Part shown: piece by piece, positions 1 to 8,602 of the stretch
Layout of the letters: each line of letters begins with the position of its first letter
Numbering within the stretch: the stretch's first letter is position 1
Assembly: GCF_000238255.3 (NCBI RefSeq)
Contig: NZ_CP011039.1
Location: forward strand, 2,157,001-2,221,000
DNA: 64,000 nucleotides
Reading direction: 5' to 3'
From: Pseudoalteromonas spongiae UST010723-006
Lineage (GTDB): Bacteria > Pseudomonadota > Gammaproteobacteria > Enterobacterales > Alteromonadaceae
Notes under the pieces: generated by a model
The model's input: only the letters and a program-made list of their open reading frames with translations
The model's database searches: none
What the model was told of the DNA's origin: nothing
Translations under genes and position numbers: made by a program

Positions 1-154
1 TCGACGGACCGTCAATGCTCATGCCGCCACCATCATAACTGTGGTACATCGCATCAACACGATCTTCCGGTAATACCGCCGCGCAAATACTTAAACTCAC
101 GAACATAAAGCTCGCAACAAGGTATTTAAATAGATTAGTTACAGCCACAGCCAC
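1..154 (-). CDS. DUF3570 domain protein, N-terminal fragment (cut by window edge)
   Basis: Only the first ~50 residues are inside the window. Read leftward, a GTG near 154 (other in-frame GTGs at 157 and 148) opens a typical Sec signal peptide (NLFKYLVASFMFVSLSICA). The mature start AAVLPEDRVDAMYHSYDGGG follows, then SIDGPS, which resembles the conserved N-terminus of DUF3570 proteins, predicted beta-barrel outer-membrane proteins of unknown function. The start overlaps the end of the DUF4266 gene, so the two are probably translationally coupled. DUF3570, DUF4266 and a TlpA-type thioredoxin commonly occur together, which supports the call. The exact start codon is uncertain and the C-terminus is not visible. 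Confidence 0.75.
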   Translation of the reverse strand, partial: MAVAVTNLFKYLVASFMFVSLSICAAVLPEDRVDAMYHSYDGGGMSIDGPS

Positions 155-362
155 CACCTGATGTGCCTTCTGCACCCTTTGCGCCTTCCCGTGCTTGATA
201 AACATGGTGAATGTAACCCGATTCAACTGCATCAAGCTGCCACTGCATAACAGGTTGTGCAAGGTTTTCACGCTCATACGGTTTTACCCACGGCTCAAAG
301 CCATCTGTTGCAGCACAGCCGGTTAGCAATAAAGTAAAACAAATCGCAATTAATTTATTCAC
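135..362 (-). CDS. DUF4266 small lipoprotein ending GGGCGCN
   Basis: A 75-residue predicted lipoprotein. A short hydrophobic leader ends in the lipobox LTGC with the lipidated Cys at residue 16. The mature part is only ~60 residues and ends GGGCGCN, a cysteine-containing glycine-rich tail characteristic of DUF4266. No enzymatic motif is visible. It overlaps the upstream TlpA gene by 8 bases and the downstream DUF3570 gene by ~20 bases, so the three are almost certainly one transcript with coupled translation. The function of the family is unknown. The C-x-C tail next to a thiol-disulfide oxidoreductase suggests a redox or metal-related role, but that is inference. Confidence 0.85.
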   Translation of the reverse strand: MNKLIAICFTLLLTGCAATDGFEPWVKPYERENLAQPVMQWQLDAVESGYIHHVYQAREGAKGAEGTSGGGCGCN

Positions 363-849
363 GGATCAATGCCTTAACCATTTTCTTATAGAGTTTTTCA
401 TCGCCAGCCTGATAGCCATAATGGACATAGCGTAAGTTGCTATTGCGGTCAATCACAACCGTTGTTGGCATGGCTTCTACATCGTAAAGCTTACTAACGG
501 TATTTTGCTCATCAAGCAAAATTGGAAAAGACACGTTAAGCTCATTAATAAACTCTTTTGCCTTTTGGTTTTGCTGTTCCACATTAACGCCAAGCACGGT
601 AAAGCCTAAATCGCTGTATTTAGCGTGTAACTCGTCAAGTAATGGCATTTCTTTACGGCACGGTCCGCACCAGCTCGCCCAAAAGTTAATCAGTACAACC
701 TGACCACTTAGCTCTTTTAAGCGCACGTTATCACCGCTTAACGCCTTTAATGTAAAGTCGGGCGCACTTTTATTGAGCTCTGCCGATGTTGCATTGCCCA
801 CAAACATGCTGGTTAGAAATAATGTGATGATGATTATTATTTTTTTCAT
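355..849 (-). CDS. TlpA/ResA-family periplasmic thioredoxin
   Basis: 164 residues. An N-terminal signal peptide or anchor (residues 1-23) is followed by an AhpC/TSA-Redoxin-type thioredoxin fold. The active site CGPC (Cys61, Cys64) sits in the context NFWASWCGPCRKEMP, and the cis-proline loop is AMPTT (Pro128). Proteins of this family reduce or exchange disulfides in the periplasm, often on apocytochromes or other cysteine-bearing envelope proteins. The gene lies between a beta-barrel protein (12-base gap) and DUF4266 (8-base overlap). Likely clients are the CxxCH proteins of this cluster or the C-x-C tail of DUF4266, but no client can be read from the sequence. Confidence 0.92.
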   Translation of the reverse strand: MKKIIIIITLFLTSMFVGNATSAELNKSAPDFTLKALSGDNVRLKELSGQVVLINFWASWCGPCRKEMPLLDELHAKYSDLGFTVLGVNVEQQNQKAKEFINELNVSFPILLDEQNTVSKLYDVEAMPTTVVIDRNSNLRYVHYGYQAGDEKLYKKMVKALIRE

Positions 850-861
850 TAAACAAATACC

Positions 862-1509
862 TTAGAAATAAACGCTTAAGCCAAGCGTAAATGCGAGGTT
901 ATGCACAGTTTCAGGATCACCTAAAATGTCACTTTCAAATACGTAGTCGGTCATATCGATTTGCACCGTGACAAAATCGTTCAGCAACATGCGGTAACCC
1001 GCACCAACAGATACCGTAAAACGGTCGTCACCACCAAATTCGGTGGTGCCTGCGCCTAACGTAAAATAGTAAGCACTATTAAGCGTGAGGTTCTGTGACA
1101 CAAAGGTTTCGCCCTTAAGGTTATAACCGATACCTAAATCCAGTAACTGATAATCGCGCTCTTCATCTGTCAATAATTTTGCGCCACCGCTAAGCTTTTC
1201 GTAGCTTGTTTCTCCGGCGGTTGCTGTGCCGTATTTAAAATAGCTAAAAAAGTCTTCATTGATGTGATACGCCAACTTTGCACCCGCCAGCGAAGTCGAT
1301 GAAAAGTCAGCAATTGAGATAACGCCACCATAAACACCAAATTCAAAATCATCGCTATCTATCTGCGCTTCTTCTATATCGGTACGTGCTATTTGCGGGT
1401 CAACAACTGGGCTTACTTGTTGCTCATTATTTGCGTTACTTGGCGCTGAAAAAGTCAATGCTAAGGTTGCTAACGCAGTTAGAAAAATACCGTGATACCT
1501 AATTTCCAC
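862..1509 (-). CDS. Outer-membrane beta-barrel protein (OmpW/OprF-like fold)
   Basis: 215 residues beginning at a GTG (1509-1507) inside the last codons of the upstream gene (31-base overlap). A signal peptide (about residues 1-26, ending SNA) is followed by alternating amphipathic strands with many Gly, Tyr and Phe, and a C-terminal aromatic residue (LGLSVYF), as in outer-membrane beta-barrels. Segments such as GAGYRMLLNDFVTVQIDMTDY resemble the 'outer membrane beta-barrel domain' proteins that often come in pairs. No ligand or enzymatic residues are identifiable. Its pairing with the next barrel gene suggests they form related pores or scaffolds for the cluster. The start is uncertain because of the long overlap. 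Confidence 0.75.
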   Translation of the reverse strand: MEIRYHGIFLTALATLALTFSAPSNANNEQQVSPVVDPQIARTDIEEAQIDSDDFEFGVYGGVISIADFSSTSLAGAKLAYHINEDFFSYFKYGTATAGETSYEKLSGGAKLLTDEERDYQLLDLGIGYNLKGETFVSQNLTLNSAYYFTLGAGTTEFGGDDRFTVSVGAGYRMLLNDFVTVQIDMTDYVFESDILGDPETVHNLAFTLGLSVYF

Positions 1510-2210
1510 AACTCTAAATCCTCTGTAACATCACGCTCGGTAAGTGCGCTAAAACGTTTGTATTCTGCTTTAAAGACAAAACGACTGGTAATATATGTGT
1601 TTAAGCCCACAGTGGCGCTTAATAAGTCTGACTGTCTGGTTTCATCGCCACCACCAATAATCGGTGTTTTTGGCGTTGTCCAAACCTGACCTGCACCGAT
1701 ACCTAAATAAGGTGAAAAGCGCCAATGGGGAAATGGGTGATGGAAAACCGATAAATCAACTAGCTGATTTTTTGCCACTGAACCAAGTGCATAGCTGTAC
1801 TCTAATTGACTCGATAAATGACGCGTAAAACGCCAACTCGCATTAACTGACTGGCTATTTACACCTTCCAACTGGCCAAGACCAATACCAAAGCTAAATG
1901 TCTGGTTTTCAAATGCATCAAGCGTTGCGTCTGTCACTAAAAAAGGTTTACCGTCTAATGTTAAGGTTTCAACCAATTCTTGTTGTTTTGCCCAGCCTTG
2001 TTGCCCATTTTCTAGGGAAATTAAATACCAAGATGTATGGCGCTTAATAACCGTAATGGTTTCGTTTTTTTCTGCGACATAAATAATCGGGTAACCGCGC
2101 CCTGCGCCGCTGTGAATATTTAAAAACGGTTCTTTTACTGCTAGTTTTAGTGATTGCGCAGCCGTTTCAAAACTAAACAGTAATGCCAATAGTAAGAGCC
2201 ACTTCGTCAT
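1479..2210 (-). CDS. SH3-domain plus outer-membrane beta-barrel protein
   Basis: 243 residues. A signal peptide (residues 1-19, ending TAAQS) precedes a bacterial SH3 domain (about residues 20-80, with LNIHSGAGRGYPII and GQQGWAKQQEL). The rest is a beta-barrel with a C-terminal phenylalanine pair (WKLGITVFF). SH3 domains of this type often bind peptidoglycan, so the protein may tie an outer-membrane barrel to the wall. The ATG overlaps the stop of the PD40 gene by one base (TAATG), indicating translational coupling. The barrel region resembles that of the next gene, suggesting a paralogous pair. Function unknown. Confidence 0.78.
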   Translation of the reverse strand: MTKWLLLLALLFSFETAAQSLKLAVKEPFLNIHSGAGRGYPIIYVAEKNETITVIKRHTSWYLISLENGQQGWAKQQELVETLTLDGKPFLVTDATLDAFENQTFSFGIGLGQLEGVNSQSVNASWRFTRHLSSQLEYSYALGSVAKNQLVDLSVFHHPFPHWRFSPYLGIGAGQVWTTPKTPIIGGGDETRQSDLLSATVGLNTYITSRFVFKAEYKRFSALTERDVTEDLELWKLGITVFF

Positions 2211-4771
2211 TACTCTTCCTCACTGTAAAATGGGCTGTTGGCGTATTGCGCACCGATATCGAGCCACTGCCAAAGCAGCGACTTTTCCGCCTCTGATAAA
2301 TAGTTTGCATGGCTGCCTGCTGTGGCGAACAACGTATTAAAGCGCGTATTTGCAGCGGCGCCAGCCACACTCAATGCAGGGCGAATAGTGACTGTAACCT
2401 GCTCAATAATCGGGTTACCGTCTTCATCTAAAATTAAATTACCGTCTTCATCGACTAAATAAACTGGATTACCATTTTCATCGAGCCTGTCGACTAATTT
2501 ATCAATCAAAATACCGTCAACCAATTCTTGTTCGTTGTCGTTAAAAAACAGTTCACGGTAGGCTATCGCGTGCTGGTTATTCTCATTTGAAGGCGACAAG
2601 CTTAAATCTAACTGTGCTGCAGGGATTTGCGCATCGCCATTTTCATCGCTTGTAATATGGCAATTTAAACAGCGGAAATTTGCCACTTCATCGCCATTTG
2701 CATCGAGTTGAGGTCGTGATAATGCAAATAGTGGCGCAATATGCTCGGGAAAATGAATCGATAAGCGGCATAGATTTGTCCAATTTTGTGCACACGCATC
2801 AGTAAGTGGTGATGCCGTTTCAAGGCTTACCAAGCTACCTGTTAAATCAGCCTCTGCGGCAATACCTTCACGCCAAACATCTGGGAAAATTGGCTCGGGG
2901 CTCAGCGTAGGTAAGCCAACAACACGGGCAAAACTTTGCGCCATAGTTTCACCAATTTGTGCGTTAATATCACCAAAACTCCCAACCCAGCTGGTAGAAG
3001 CTGCGCCTAAATTAACACTGTTTTGCTGTGCAACCTTACCATGTGGCAATTCATTGGTACTTTGGTGGCACCCATTACAAGTGCGCGTTTCGCCGGCTTT
3101 AAGTTGCAGCCAACTCTCGTGACGACCACTAATACGCTGCCCATCACGATTTAATAATTCAAGGGAAAACGGCACATCGGCTGGCACTTTGACATGCACT
3201 GAGCCATCAGGAGCAACTGGCGCGTAACCCAAAATATCACGCATTGATTGACCACTACTTCGACCAAACAGCGCGGTAGAAAAGTTATATTCATTTCTAT
3301 CTGGAATAGACACTGGCTTTATTACACGTACCGCATAAACGCGTTCAGCATTGACGCTTGGATCTGAAATGGTTGTAATATTTGGGTTTGCAGTATCTTC
3401 GCCGGAAAAATCGTACACACTGCGAATATGAATACTGCCCATTTGTTCGTTTTGCAAACTTAAATCCGACGAGTATTCAGTCTCAAGTGGGGCGTTTTTC
3501 GATTCAAGTACCACTACCTCCTCGATTAATTTATTTTGTTCAGCTAACACTACGGGTTTTTGTGTTTTAGTGGTTTCATCGTAAATCCACAAGCCAAATA
3601 AATCAGGGGCGGCTTGCGTGTTTTCATCATTTAACAGAGCCTCAGTGCAGGGAATTACATTATCGGTATTATTTGGGTCGATAACCTGACACTGACTCCA
3701 CACCACAAGGCTGCGTTGGGATTCATCAAAAATAGGGGTAAACCAGTGATACTTTCCGGTAAGTGCCAGTTCACCTTCTGGCGGACTTAATGCGAATAAT
3801 GACGAGCTAAATGCGGACTGCTGAGTTTCATTACCATCATGAAAACGTCCATTATCCATAAATTGTTCGCTATCGAGATAGTAGAAATCTGTGCTTGGTA
3901 ATTCACTGTCACCATCTCGCAAACCAATCACCAGTTTGCCATTAGGTGCTTGCTGTAGACTTGCTATTGCCAAGTCATTTGGGTAATCAGAATGGGCGCC
4001 AAATACCAGCTCCAACTGCTTACCATCTGAGTCTATTTGATAAATATGTAAGCCACGATTGCGGCCTCGATGTTCGTACCTTACAAACGCAATTTTACCA
4101 TTTTGTAATACCTGAGGATAAAGGTCGTGACCTTGGCTATACGATATTTGTTTAATATCACTACCATCTTGCTCCATGACATGCAGTGTAAGTGCTTTTT
4201 CACGAAAGTTGTCGCTTAGTGCCTGATATTGCGGTTTGCCTTCATCAAGCAGGCGGGCTTTGTTGCCTTGCTGTCGGTTAGAGCTAAATAAAATACGACC
4301 ATCTGGCAGGAAAACGGGGAATAAGTCATCGCCTTCTTCTGCAATCAATTCATCGCTAATTAGTTTTGTCGCCTTGTCGCTTACTACGTCATAAAGCCAA
4401 ATATTCCACTTCGGCTGCATATCATCAGAGGCATCTTCAAGCTCTGGCGCACGTAAACTAAACACTAATTTATTGCCATCTGCTGATGCCGACACGTGCT
4501 TAATATCAATAGGCTGTTCGAACAATGTGCTAGAAATATTTACTAACGGCGCATCAACACCCGCAAGTTTTTTAAAATAAAGCGCAGCTCCGGGGTTAAA
4601 AAGTGTTGGATCAGCTAACGAAAAACTAACAGCTTCACTGCTATCACGAATAACAAATGCAAGGGGAACTTCTTCGGCGATTGGATCTTGTACTTGTGGT
4701 TGCTGCTCAACAACGTCACTGCCGCATCCTGTTAGCAATAACAGTACAAATAATTTTAGCAGCTTACTCAC
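2210..4771 (-). CDS. PD40 beta-propeller lipoprotein with two CxxCH haem motifs (hydrazine-synthase-alpha-like)
   Basis: I place the start at the GTG 4771-4769: an AGGG element lies 8 bases upstream and a lipoprotein leader follows at once (KLFVLLLLTGC), giving 853 residues. A longer ATG frame to 4855 lacks a sensible leader. The first half has WD40/PD40-like blades (SADGNKLVFSLR, FLPDGRILFSSNRQ, VLQNGKIAFVRY). The second half carries CNGCH (about residues 563-567) and CLNCH (about 700-704), consistent with two covalent c-type haems. This architecture resembles proteins annotated as hydrazine synthase alpha-like, but no anammox function should be assumed. Near the C-terminus are three acidic DExGN repeats. 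It is the first gene of the left wing. Confidence 0.82.
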   Translation of the reverse strand: MSKLLKLFVLLLLTGCGSDVVEQQPQVQDPIAEEVPLAFVIRDSSEAVSFSLADPTLFNPGAALYFKKLAGVDAPLVNISSTLFEQPIDIKHVSASADGNKLVFSLRAPELEDASDDMQPKWNIWLYDVVSDKATKLISDELIAEEGDDLFPVFLPDGRILFSSNRQQGNKARLLDEGKPQYQALSDNFREKALTLHVMEQDGSDIKQISYSQGHDLYPQVLQNGKIAFVRYEHRGRNRGLHIYQIDSDGKQLELVFGAHSDYPNDLAIASLQQAPNGKLVIGLRDGDSELPSTDFYYLDSEQFMDNGRFHDGNETQQSAFSSSLFALSPPEGELALTGKYHWFTPIFDESQRSLVVWSQCQVIDPNNTDNVIPCTEALLNDENTQAAPDLFGLWIYDETTKTQKPVVLAEQNKLIEEVVVLESKNAPLETEYSSDLSLQNEQMGSIHIRSVYDFSGEDTANPNITTISDPSVNAERVYAVRVIKPVSIPDRNEYNFSTALFGRSSGQSMRDILGYAPVAPDGSVHVKVPADVPFSLELLNRDGQRISGRHESWLQLKAGETRTCNGCHQSTNELPHGKVAQQNSVNLGAASTSWVGSFGDINAQIGETMAQSFARVVGLPTLSPEPIFPDVWREGIAAEADLTGSLVSLETASPLTDACAQNWTNLCRLSIHFPEHIAPLFALSRPQLDANGDEVANFRCLNCHITSDENGDAQIPAAQLDLSLSPSNENNQHAIAYRELFFNDNEQELVDGILIDKLVDRLDENGNPVYLVDEDGNLILDEDGNPIIEQVTVTIRPALSVAGAAANTRFNTLFATAGSHANYLSEAEKSLLWQWLDIGAQYANSPFYSEEE

Positions 4772-4827
4772 TTCCCAATCCCTATAAAAACAAAACCCTA
4801 AAGCGCCACTAAACAAACCATTATTTA

Positions 4828-4855
4828 GTATTATTTTAGAATGAAAATTTAGCAA
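4828..4855 (-). promoter_or_regulatory. Candidate sigma-70 promoter of the left wing
   Basis: Read leftward, TTGCTA (-35, 4855-4850) and TAATAC (-10, 4833-4828) are separated by 16 bases. The expected start lies ~50 bases before the GTG of the PD40 gene. The site is in the AT-rich spacer between the two divergent wings. This is pattern matching only. Confidence 0.4.
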
Positions 4856-4913
4856 TATAATATTATTGCACGCAAAGATATTTTTACAATAACTTTTCTT
4901 TACCGTTTATGCA

Positions 4914-4926
4914 TTAACAATGTTAA
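4914..4926. promoter_or_regulatory. Inverted repeat TTAAC-AAT-GTTAA in the divergent spacer
   Basis: A perfect 5-3-5 inverted repeat lies between the two wings, ~30 bases before the ATG of the right-wing first gene. It could be an operator shared by both wings. No regulator gene lies next to the cluster, so its reader is unknown. Confidence 0.3.
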
Positions 4927-4958
4927 CATGCGTACCTCTATCAAGGTCAACTAGCAAA

Positions 4959-6164
4959 ATGGATATGCAATTATCACACAATACATCTTCTCCCCATTTA
5001 TTTAGTAAAACGCTAGTACTGATCTTAGCGATGAGCGCAAGTTCGGCATTTGCTGGTGTTGAAGAGCAAGCCAATCGTATACATACCCGGTTAACAGGCG
5101 TATCACCGAGTGCTACGGTGCTTGAAAATATGGTCAGTTTACTTGAAGCCGGTAAAGGCGATGACGCCGCTAAGCTTGCTATGGAGAACGACGCGTTTTA
5201 CCGCGTGACTTTAAAAGATTGGGTGACACCTTGGACCAATCGTGACTTTGATGTACACCAGCCGCTTAACGACTACACTGCCACCATTATGGGCGTGGTA
5301 AGGGATGACTTAGACTTTCGCACTATCTTATTTGACGACATTATTTATACGGCCGCCGCAAGTGCAAATTTGCCGAATTATTCAATCAGTAATAACGACC
5401 ATTACGCTGCACTTGACCAAAGCGCACTTAATTTAAAAGACACGCTGACGCGGCAAACACAATCAAGCGTGACTAATTTACCCATTGAAGCGACGAGCGG
5501 CGTAATTACTTCGCGTGCTGCCAGTAAAGCATTTTTTATTGCTGGCACAAACCGAGCAATGTTTCGCTATACCTTTATCAATCATATGTGTACCGACCTA
5601 GACGCACTTAAAGATACCAGCATTGCAACTAACCGTATTCGCCAAGATGTCAGCCGCAGTCCTGGTGGCGATAGCCGCATTTTTATGAACTCGTGTAGCG
5701 GTTGCCATTCAGGTATGGACCCAATGGCGCAAGCCTATGCTTATTATAATTTCGAGTACGATCGCGATAACGATCTTACTGGCGAGAATGGTCAATTGAG
5801 TTACCAAGCCAATACCGTGCAAGGTAAATACCATATCAATAGCGAAACATTTAAGTTTGGCTTTATTACTGAATCCGATAAATGGGACAACTATTGGCGA
5901 CAAGGGTTAAACCGCCGTTTAGGTTGGGATGAACAACTTTCAGGAAGCGGTAATGGCGCAAAAAGCTTAGGTAAAGAAATCGCCTACAGTGAACAATTTG
6001 CCAGTTGCCAAGTAAGTAAAGTGTTTGAAAAAGTGTGTTTACGCAAAGTACAAAATCAACAAGATGCAACCACACTCGCAACAATTACCGATACCTTTAA
6101 AAACTCAGGCTACAAACTAAAAACCGTGTTTGCTGCAACTGCCAACTATTGCAAAGGAGATTAA
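4959..6164 (+). CDS. Secreted CxxCH protein, DUF1592/DUF1588-like
   Basis: 402 residues from the ATG at 4959. An earlier in-frame ATG at 4920 would put an extra tail before the signal peptide. The signal peptide is FSKTLVLILAMSASSAFAG. A single CSGCH motif at residues 246-250 stands in the context NSCSGCHSGMDPMAQAYAYY. That pattern, CxxCH followed by a DP and an aromatic stretch, resembles the C-terminal DUF1588/DUF1585 part of planctomycete-type cytochrome proteins, and the segment RDDLDFRTILFDDIIYTA resembles DUF1592. It probably binds one c-type haem in the periplasm. It leads the right wing, one base before the LamG gene. Similarity is judged by eye and the substrate is unknown. Confidence 0.75.
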   Translation: MDMQLSHNTSSPHLFSKTLVLILAMSASSAFAGVEEQANRIHTRLTGVSPSATVLENMVSLLEAGKGDDAAKLAMENDAFYRVTLKDWVTPWTNRDFDVHQPLNDYTATIMGVVRDDLDFRTILFDDIIYTAAASANLPNYSISNNDHYAALDQSALNLKDTLTRQTQSSVTNLPIEATSGVITSRAASKAFFIAGTNRAMFRYTFINHMCTDLDALKDTSIATNRIRQDVSRSPGGDSRIFMNSCSGCHSGMDPMAQAYAYYNFEYDRDNDLTGENGQLSYQANTVQGKYHINSETFKFGFITESDKWDNYWRQGLNRRLGWDEQLSGSGNGAKSLGKEIAYSEQFASCQVSKVFEKVCLRKVQNQQDATTLATITDTFKNSGYKLKTVFAATANYCKGD

Positions 6165-6165
6165 C

Positions 6166-8592
6166 ATGCGCATTTTTTTATCGCTTTTGCTAATGGCATT
6201 ACTGAGTGGCTGTGGCTCAGATTCTGAAGTAAAAGAACAACCAAAACCCCCGATTGATGATTCGGGAGAATTTGTTTACTCAGGCCCTGCCGCAGAAACC
6301 GCAGACATACAACAGTTTAAAATAGCTGTTTGGGATAACCTTGTTGGTAATGATAAATGTGGTGCGTGCCATAATGAACAAGGTCAATCCCCGCAATTTG
6401 CAAGACGCGACGATATAAACCTTGCCTATGGCGCAATTAATGGGTTCATCAATTTAACCTCACCAAAAGACTCATTGTTAGTAACAAAAGTGGCGGGCGG
6501 TCATAACTGTTGGCAACAAAGCGATAGCGTGTGCGCCGATATCCTTACGACTTGGATAAGCGAATGGGCGCAAACAGATAACACTGCGACCACCATCGAC
6601 TTTGACGACCCAATTCTTAAAGTCCCCGGTAGCAGTAAAAGCTTTCCTGCATCAAGTGCATTATTTTCCACGTATGTTCACCCGATTTTGCAACAAAACT
6701 GTGCAAACTGTCATAGTAGCAGTGCGTCATTTCCTGTAGCGCCCTACTTTGCTGAACCCAATGCAGACGCTGCTTATCAAGTTGCACAAGCAAAAATAGA
6801 TTTAAACCAACCTGAATTATCACGTTTTGTACTGCGTTTAGGCAGCGAATTTCATAACTGCTGGTCCGATTGCGAAAGCGATGCAGCCCTTATGCAAGAA
6901 GCCATTACGCAAATGGCCGATGCAATTCCAACGAACCAAGTTGATGATGCATTAGTGCTCAGCAAAGCATTAAAACTCACCGAAGGCATTGTTGCTAACA
7001 ATGGTAACCGTTTTGAGCAACACATTATTGCAAAGTGGGAATTTAAATCAGGCCAAGGGTTTACTGCCTACGACACCAGTGGCGTTGAGCCAGCTGCTAA
7101 CTTAACCATTAATGGCGATGTCTCTTGGGTTGGTGGTTGGGGCATTAAGCTCAATGGAGGCCGCGCGCAAGCATCAACTAGCGCGAGCGCGAAACTACAC
7201 AAAATGCTTACAGCCACAGGTGAATTTAGCCTTGAAGCATGGCTTGTGCCTGACAACGTGACACAAGAAGGCCCTGCACGGATTATTAGTTATTCAGGAG
7301 GTGACGATCGTCGTAACTTTACACTCGGCCAAACACTTTATAACTACAACTTTTTATTACGTGATAACACCACCAGCAGTAATGGCGATCCAATGTTATC
7401 AACGCCTAATAATGATGAAGTACTGCAAGCTACCTTACAGCATGTGGTACTGACCTTTGATCCGGTCAATGGCAAACGCATTTACGTTAATGGCAACTTG
7501 ATATCGCAACAAGAAGATAATCAAGGCGTACTGTCTAATTGGGATGCAAGCTTTGCCCTTGTGGTTGGCAGTGAGACCAGCAGTAATTTTAAATGGCGTG
7601 GTCAAGTACGCATGATGGCCCTTCACAATCGCGCGATTACACCTGAACAAATTGCTCAAAACTACGATGTAGGTGTCGGTGAAAAGTTCTTTTTATTATT
7701 CTCTGTAAGCGAGCTCATAGATTTACCGCGCAGTTACATTATTGCAGAAGTGAGTCAATTCGATAGTTATAGCTACTTGTTTAAAGAACCATTTTTCTTG
7801 TCACTTGATAGCAATGTATCACCGCAAGCCATTGCACTTGAAGGCATACGCATTGGTATTAATGGCAAAGAAAGCCCATTAGGGCAAAGCTTTGCCAACC
7901 TTAAAACAACCCTAGGCAGTAATTATTCAAGCCAAACTGGGCAGCCGCTTTCACGCTTGGGCAGTTTAATTCCCTTAGAACAAGGCCCCAATAACGATGA
8001 GTTCTTTTTGTCGTTTGATGTACTGGGTGAACACCAATTTGTCAGAGTGCCAGGTGAATTACCGCCTTTCCCAATTGAATTTCCAGCAGAGCTCAGCAGC
8101 GATATCGGCATAAAAGCATTTTCTGAAATTAACTTTTCAATGGCCCAAATGACGGGGATAAGTACCAAACTTGCTGAAATAGCGCAAACCTATGAACAGT
8201 TAAAACAACAGTTACCTACCGTAAATACACTTGATGGTTTTGTTGCAGCTAACCAAATGGCGATTTCACAATTAGCTATTAAGTACTGTAGCGCGTTTAT
8301 CGAAGATCCGGCTCTGCGTTCAAACGCATTTGCTGATTTCGACTTTAATACAACACCCGATGTGGCATTTACGCCTGAGCGCACTTTGCAATTTAGCTCT
8401 GGATTATCACATTATTTGCTTGGCCAAGAACTCGCATCAGCGCCGCAATACGACAGCATGCAACAAGAATTAAACGCACTTATTCAGCGCTTAAATCGCT
8501 GCCCTCAAGACTGTGATGCTGCGCGTACTTTAATTATCGCTAAAGCCAGCTGCTCGGCAATCGTTGGCAGCGCAGCAACAATAATTAAGTAA
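6166..8592 (+). CDS. LamG-domain lipoprotein with two CxxCH motifs
   Basis: 808 residues from ATG 6166, chosen because AAGGAG lies 7 bases upstream and a lipoprotein leader follows (LLLMALLSGCGSDSE, lipobox LSGC). CGACH (residues 65-69) and CANCH (179-183) indicate two c-type haem sites in an N-terminal cytochrome-like region. A concanavalin/LamG jelly-roll follows at about residues 285-485 (ATGEFSLEAWLVP, ATLQHVVLTFD, GKRIYVNGNLI). The C-terminal ~300 residues are not recognised and hold four clustered Cys near the end. Cytochrome plus LamG is an arrangement familiar from planctomycete-like sets that also carry DUF1501 proteins, which is what comes next. Probably membrane-anchored, facing the periplasm or outside. 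Confidence 0.82.
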   Translation: MRIFLSLLLMALLSGCGSDSEVKEQPKPPIDDSGEFVYSGPAAETADIQQFKIAVWDNLVGNDKCGACHNEQGQSPQFARRDDINLAYGAINGFINLTSPKDSLLVTKVAGGHNCWQQSDSVCADILTTWISEWAQTDNTATTIDFDDPILKVPGSSKSFPASSALFSTYVHPILQQNCANCHSSSASFPVAPYFAEPNADAAYQVAQAKIDLNQPELSRFVLRLGSEFHNCWSDCESDAALMQEAITQMADAIPTNQVDDALVLSKALKLTEGIVANNGNRFEQHIIAKWEFKSGQGFTAYDTSGVEPAANLTINGDVSWVGGWGIKLNGGRAQASTSASAKLHKMLTATGEFSLEAWLVPDNVTQEGPARIISYSGGDDRRNFTLGQTLYNYNFLLRDNTTSSNGDPMLSTPNNDEVLQATLQHVVLTFDPVNGKRIYVNGNLISQQEDNQGVLSNWDASFALVVGSETSSNFKWRGQVRMMALHNRAITPEQIAQNYDVGVGEKFFLLFSVSELIDLPRSYIIAEVSQFDSYSYLFKEPFFLSLDSNVSPQAIALEGIRIGINGKESPLGQSFANLKTTLGSNYSSQTGQPLSRLGSLIPLEQGPNNDEFFLSFDVLGEHQFVRVPGELPPFPIEFPAELSSDIGIKAFSEINFSMAQMTGISTKLAEIAQTYEQLKQQLPTVNTLDGFVAANQMAISQLAIKYCSAFIEDPALRSNAFADFDFNTTPDVAFTPERTLQFSSGLSHYLLGQELASAPQYDSMQQELNALIQRLNRCPQDCDAARTLIIAKASCSAIVGSAATIIK

Positions 8593-8602
8593 TGGAAATG
8601 TT

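Noticed and set aside
2210..4771. Calling the PD40 protein hydrazine synthase
   Set aside because: Shared propeller and CxxCH features only; no beta/gamma subunits or anammox genes are present.
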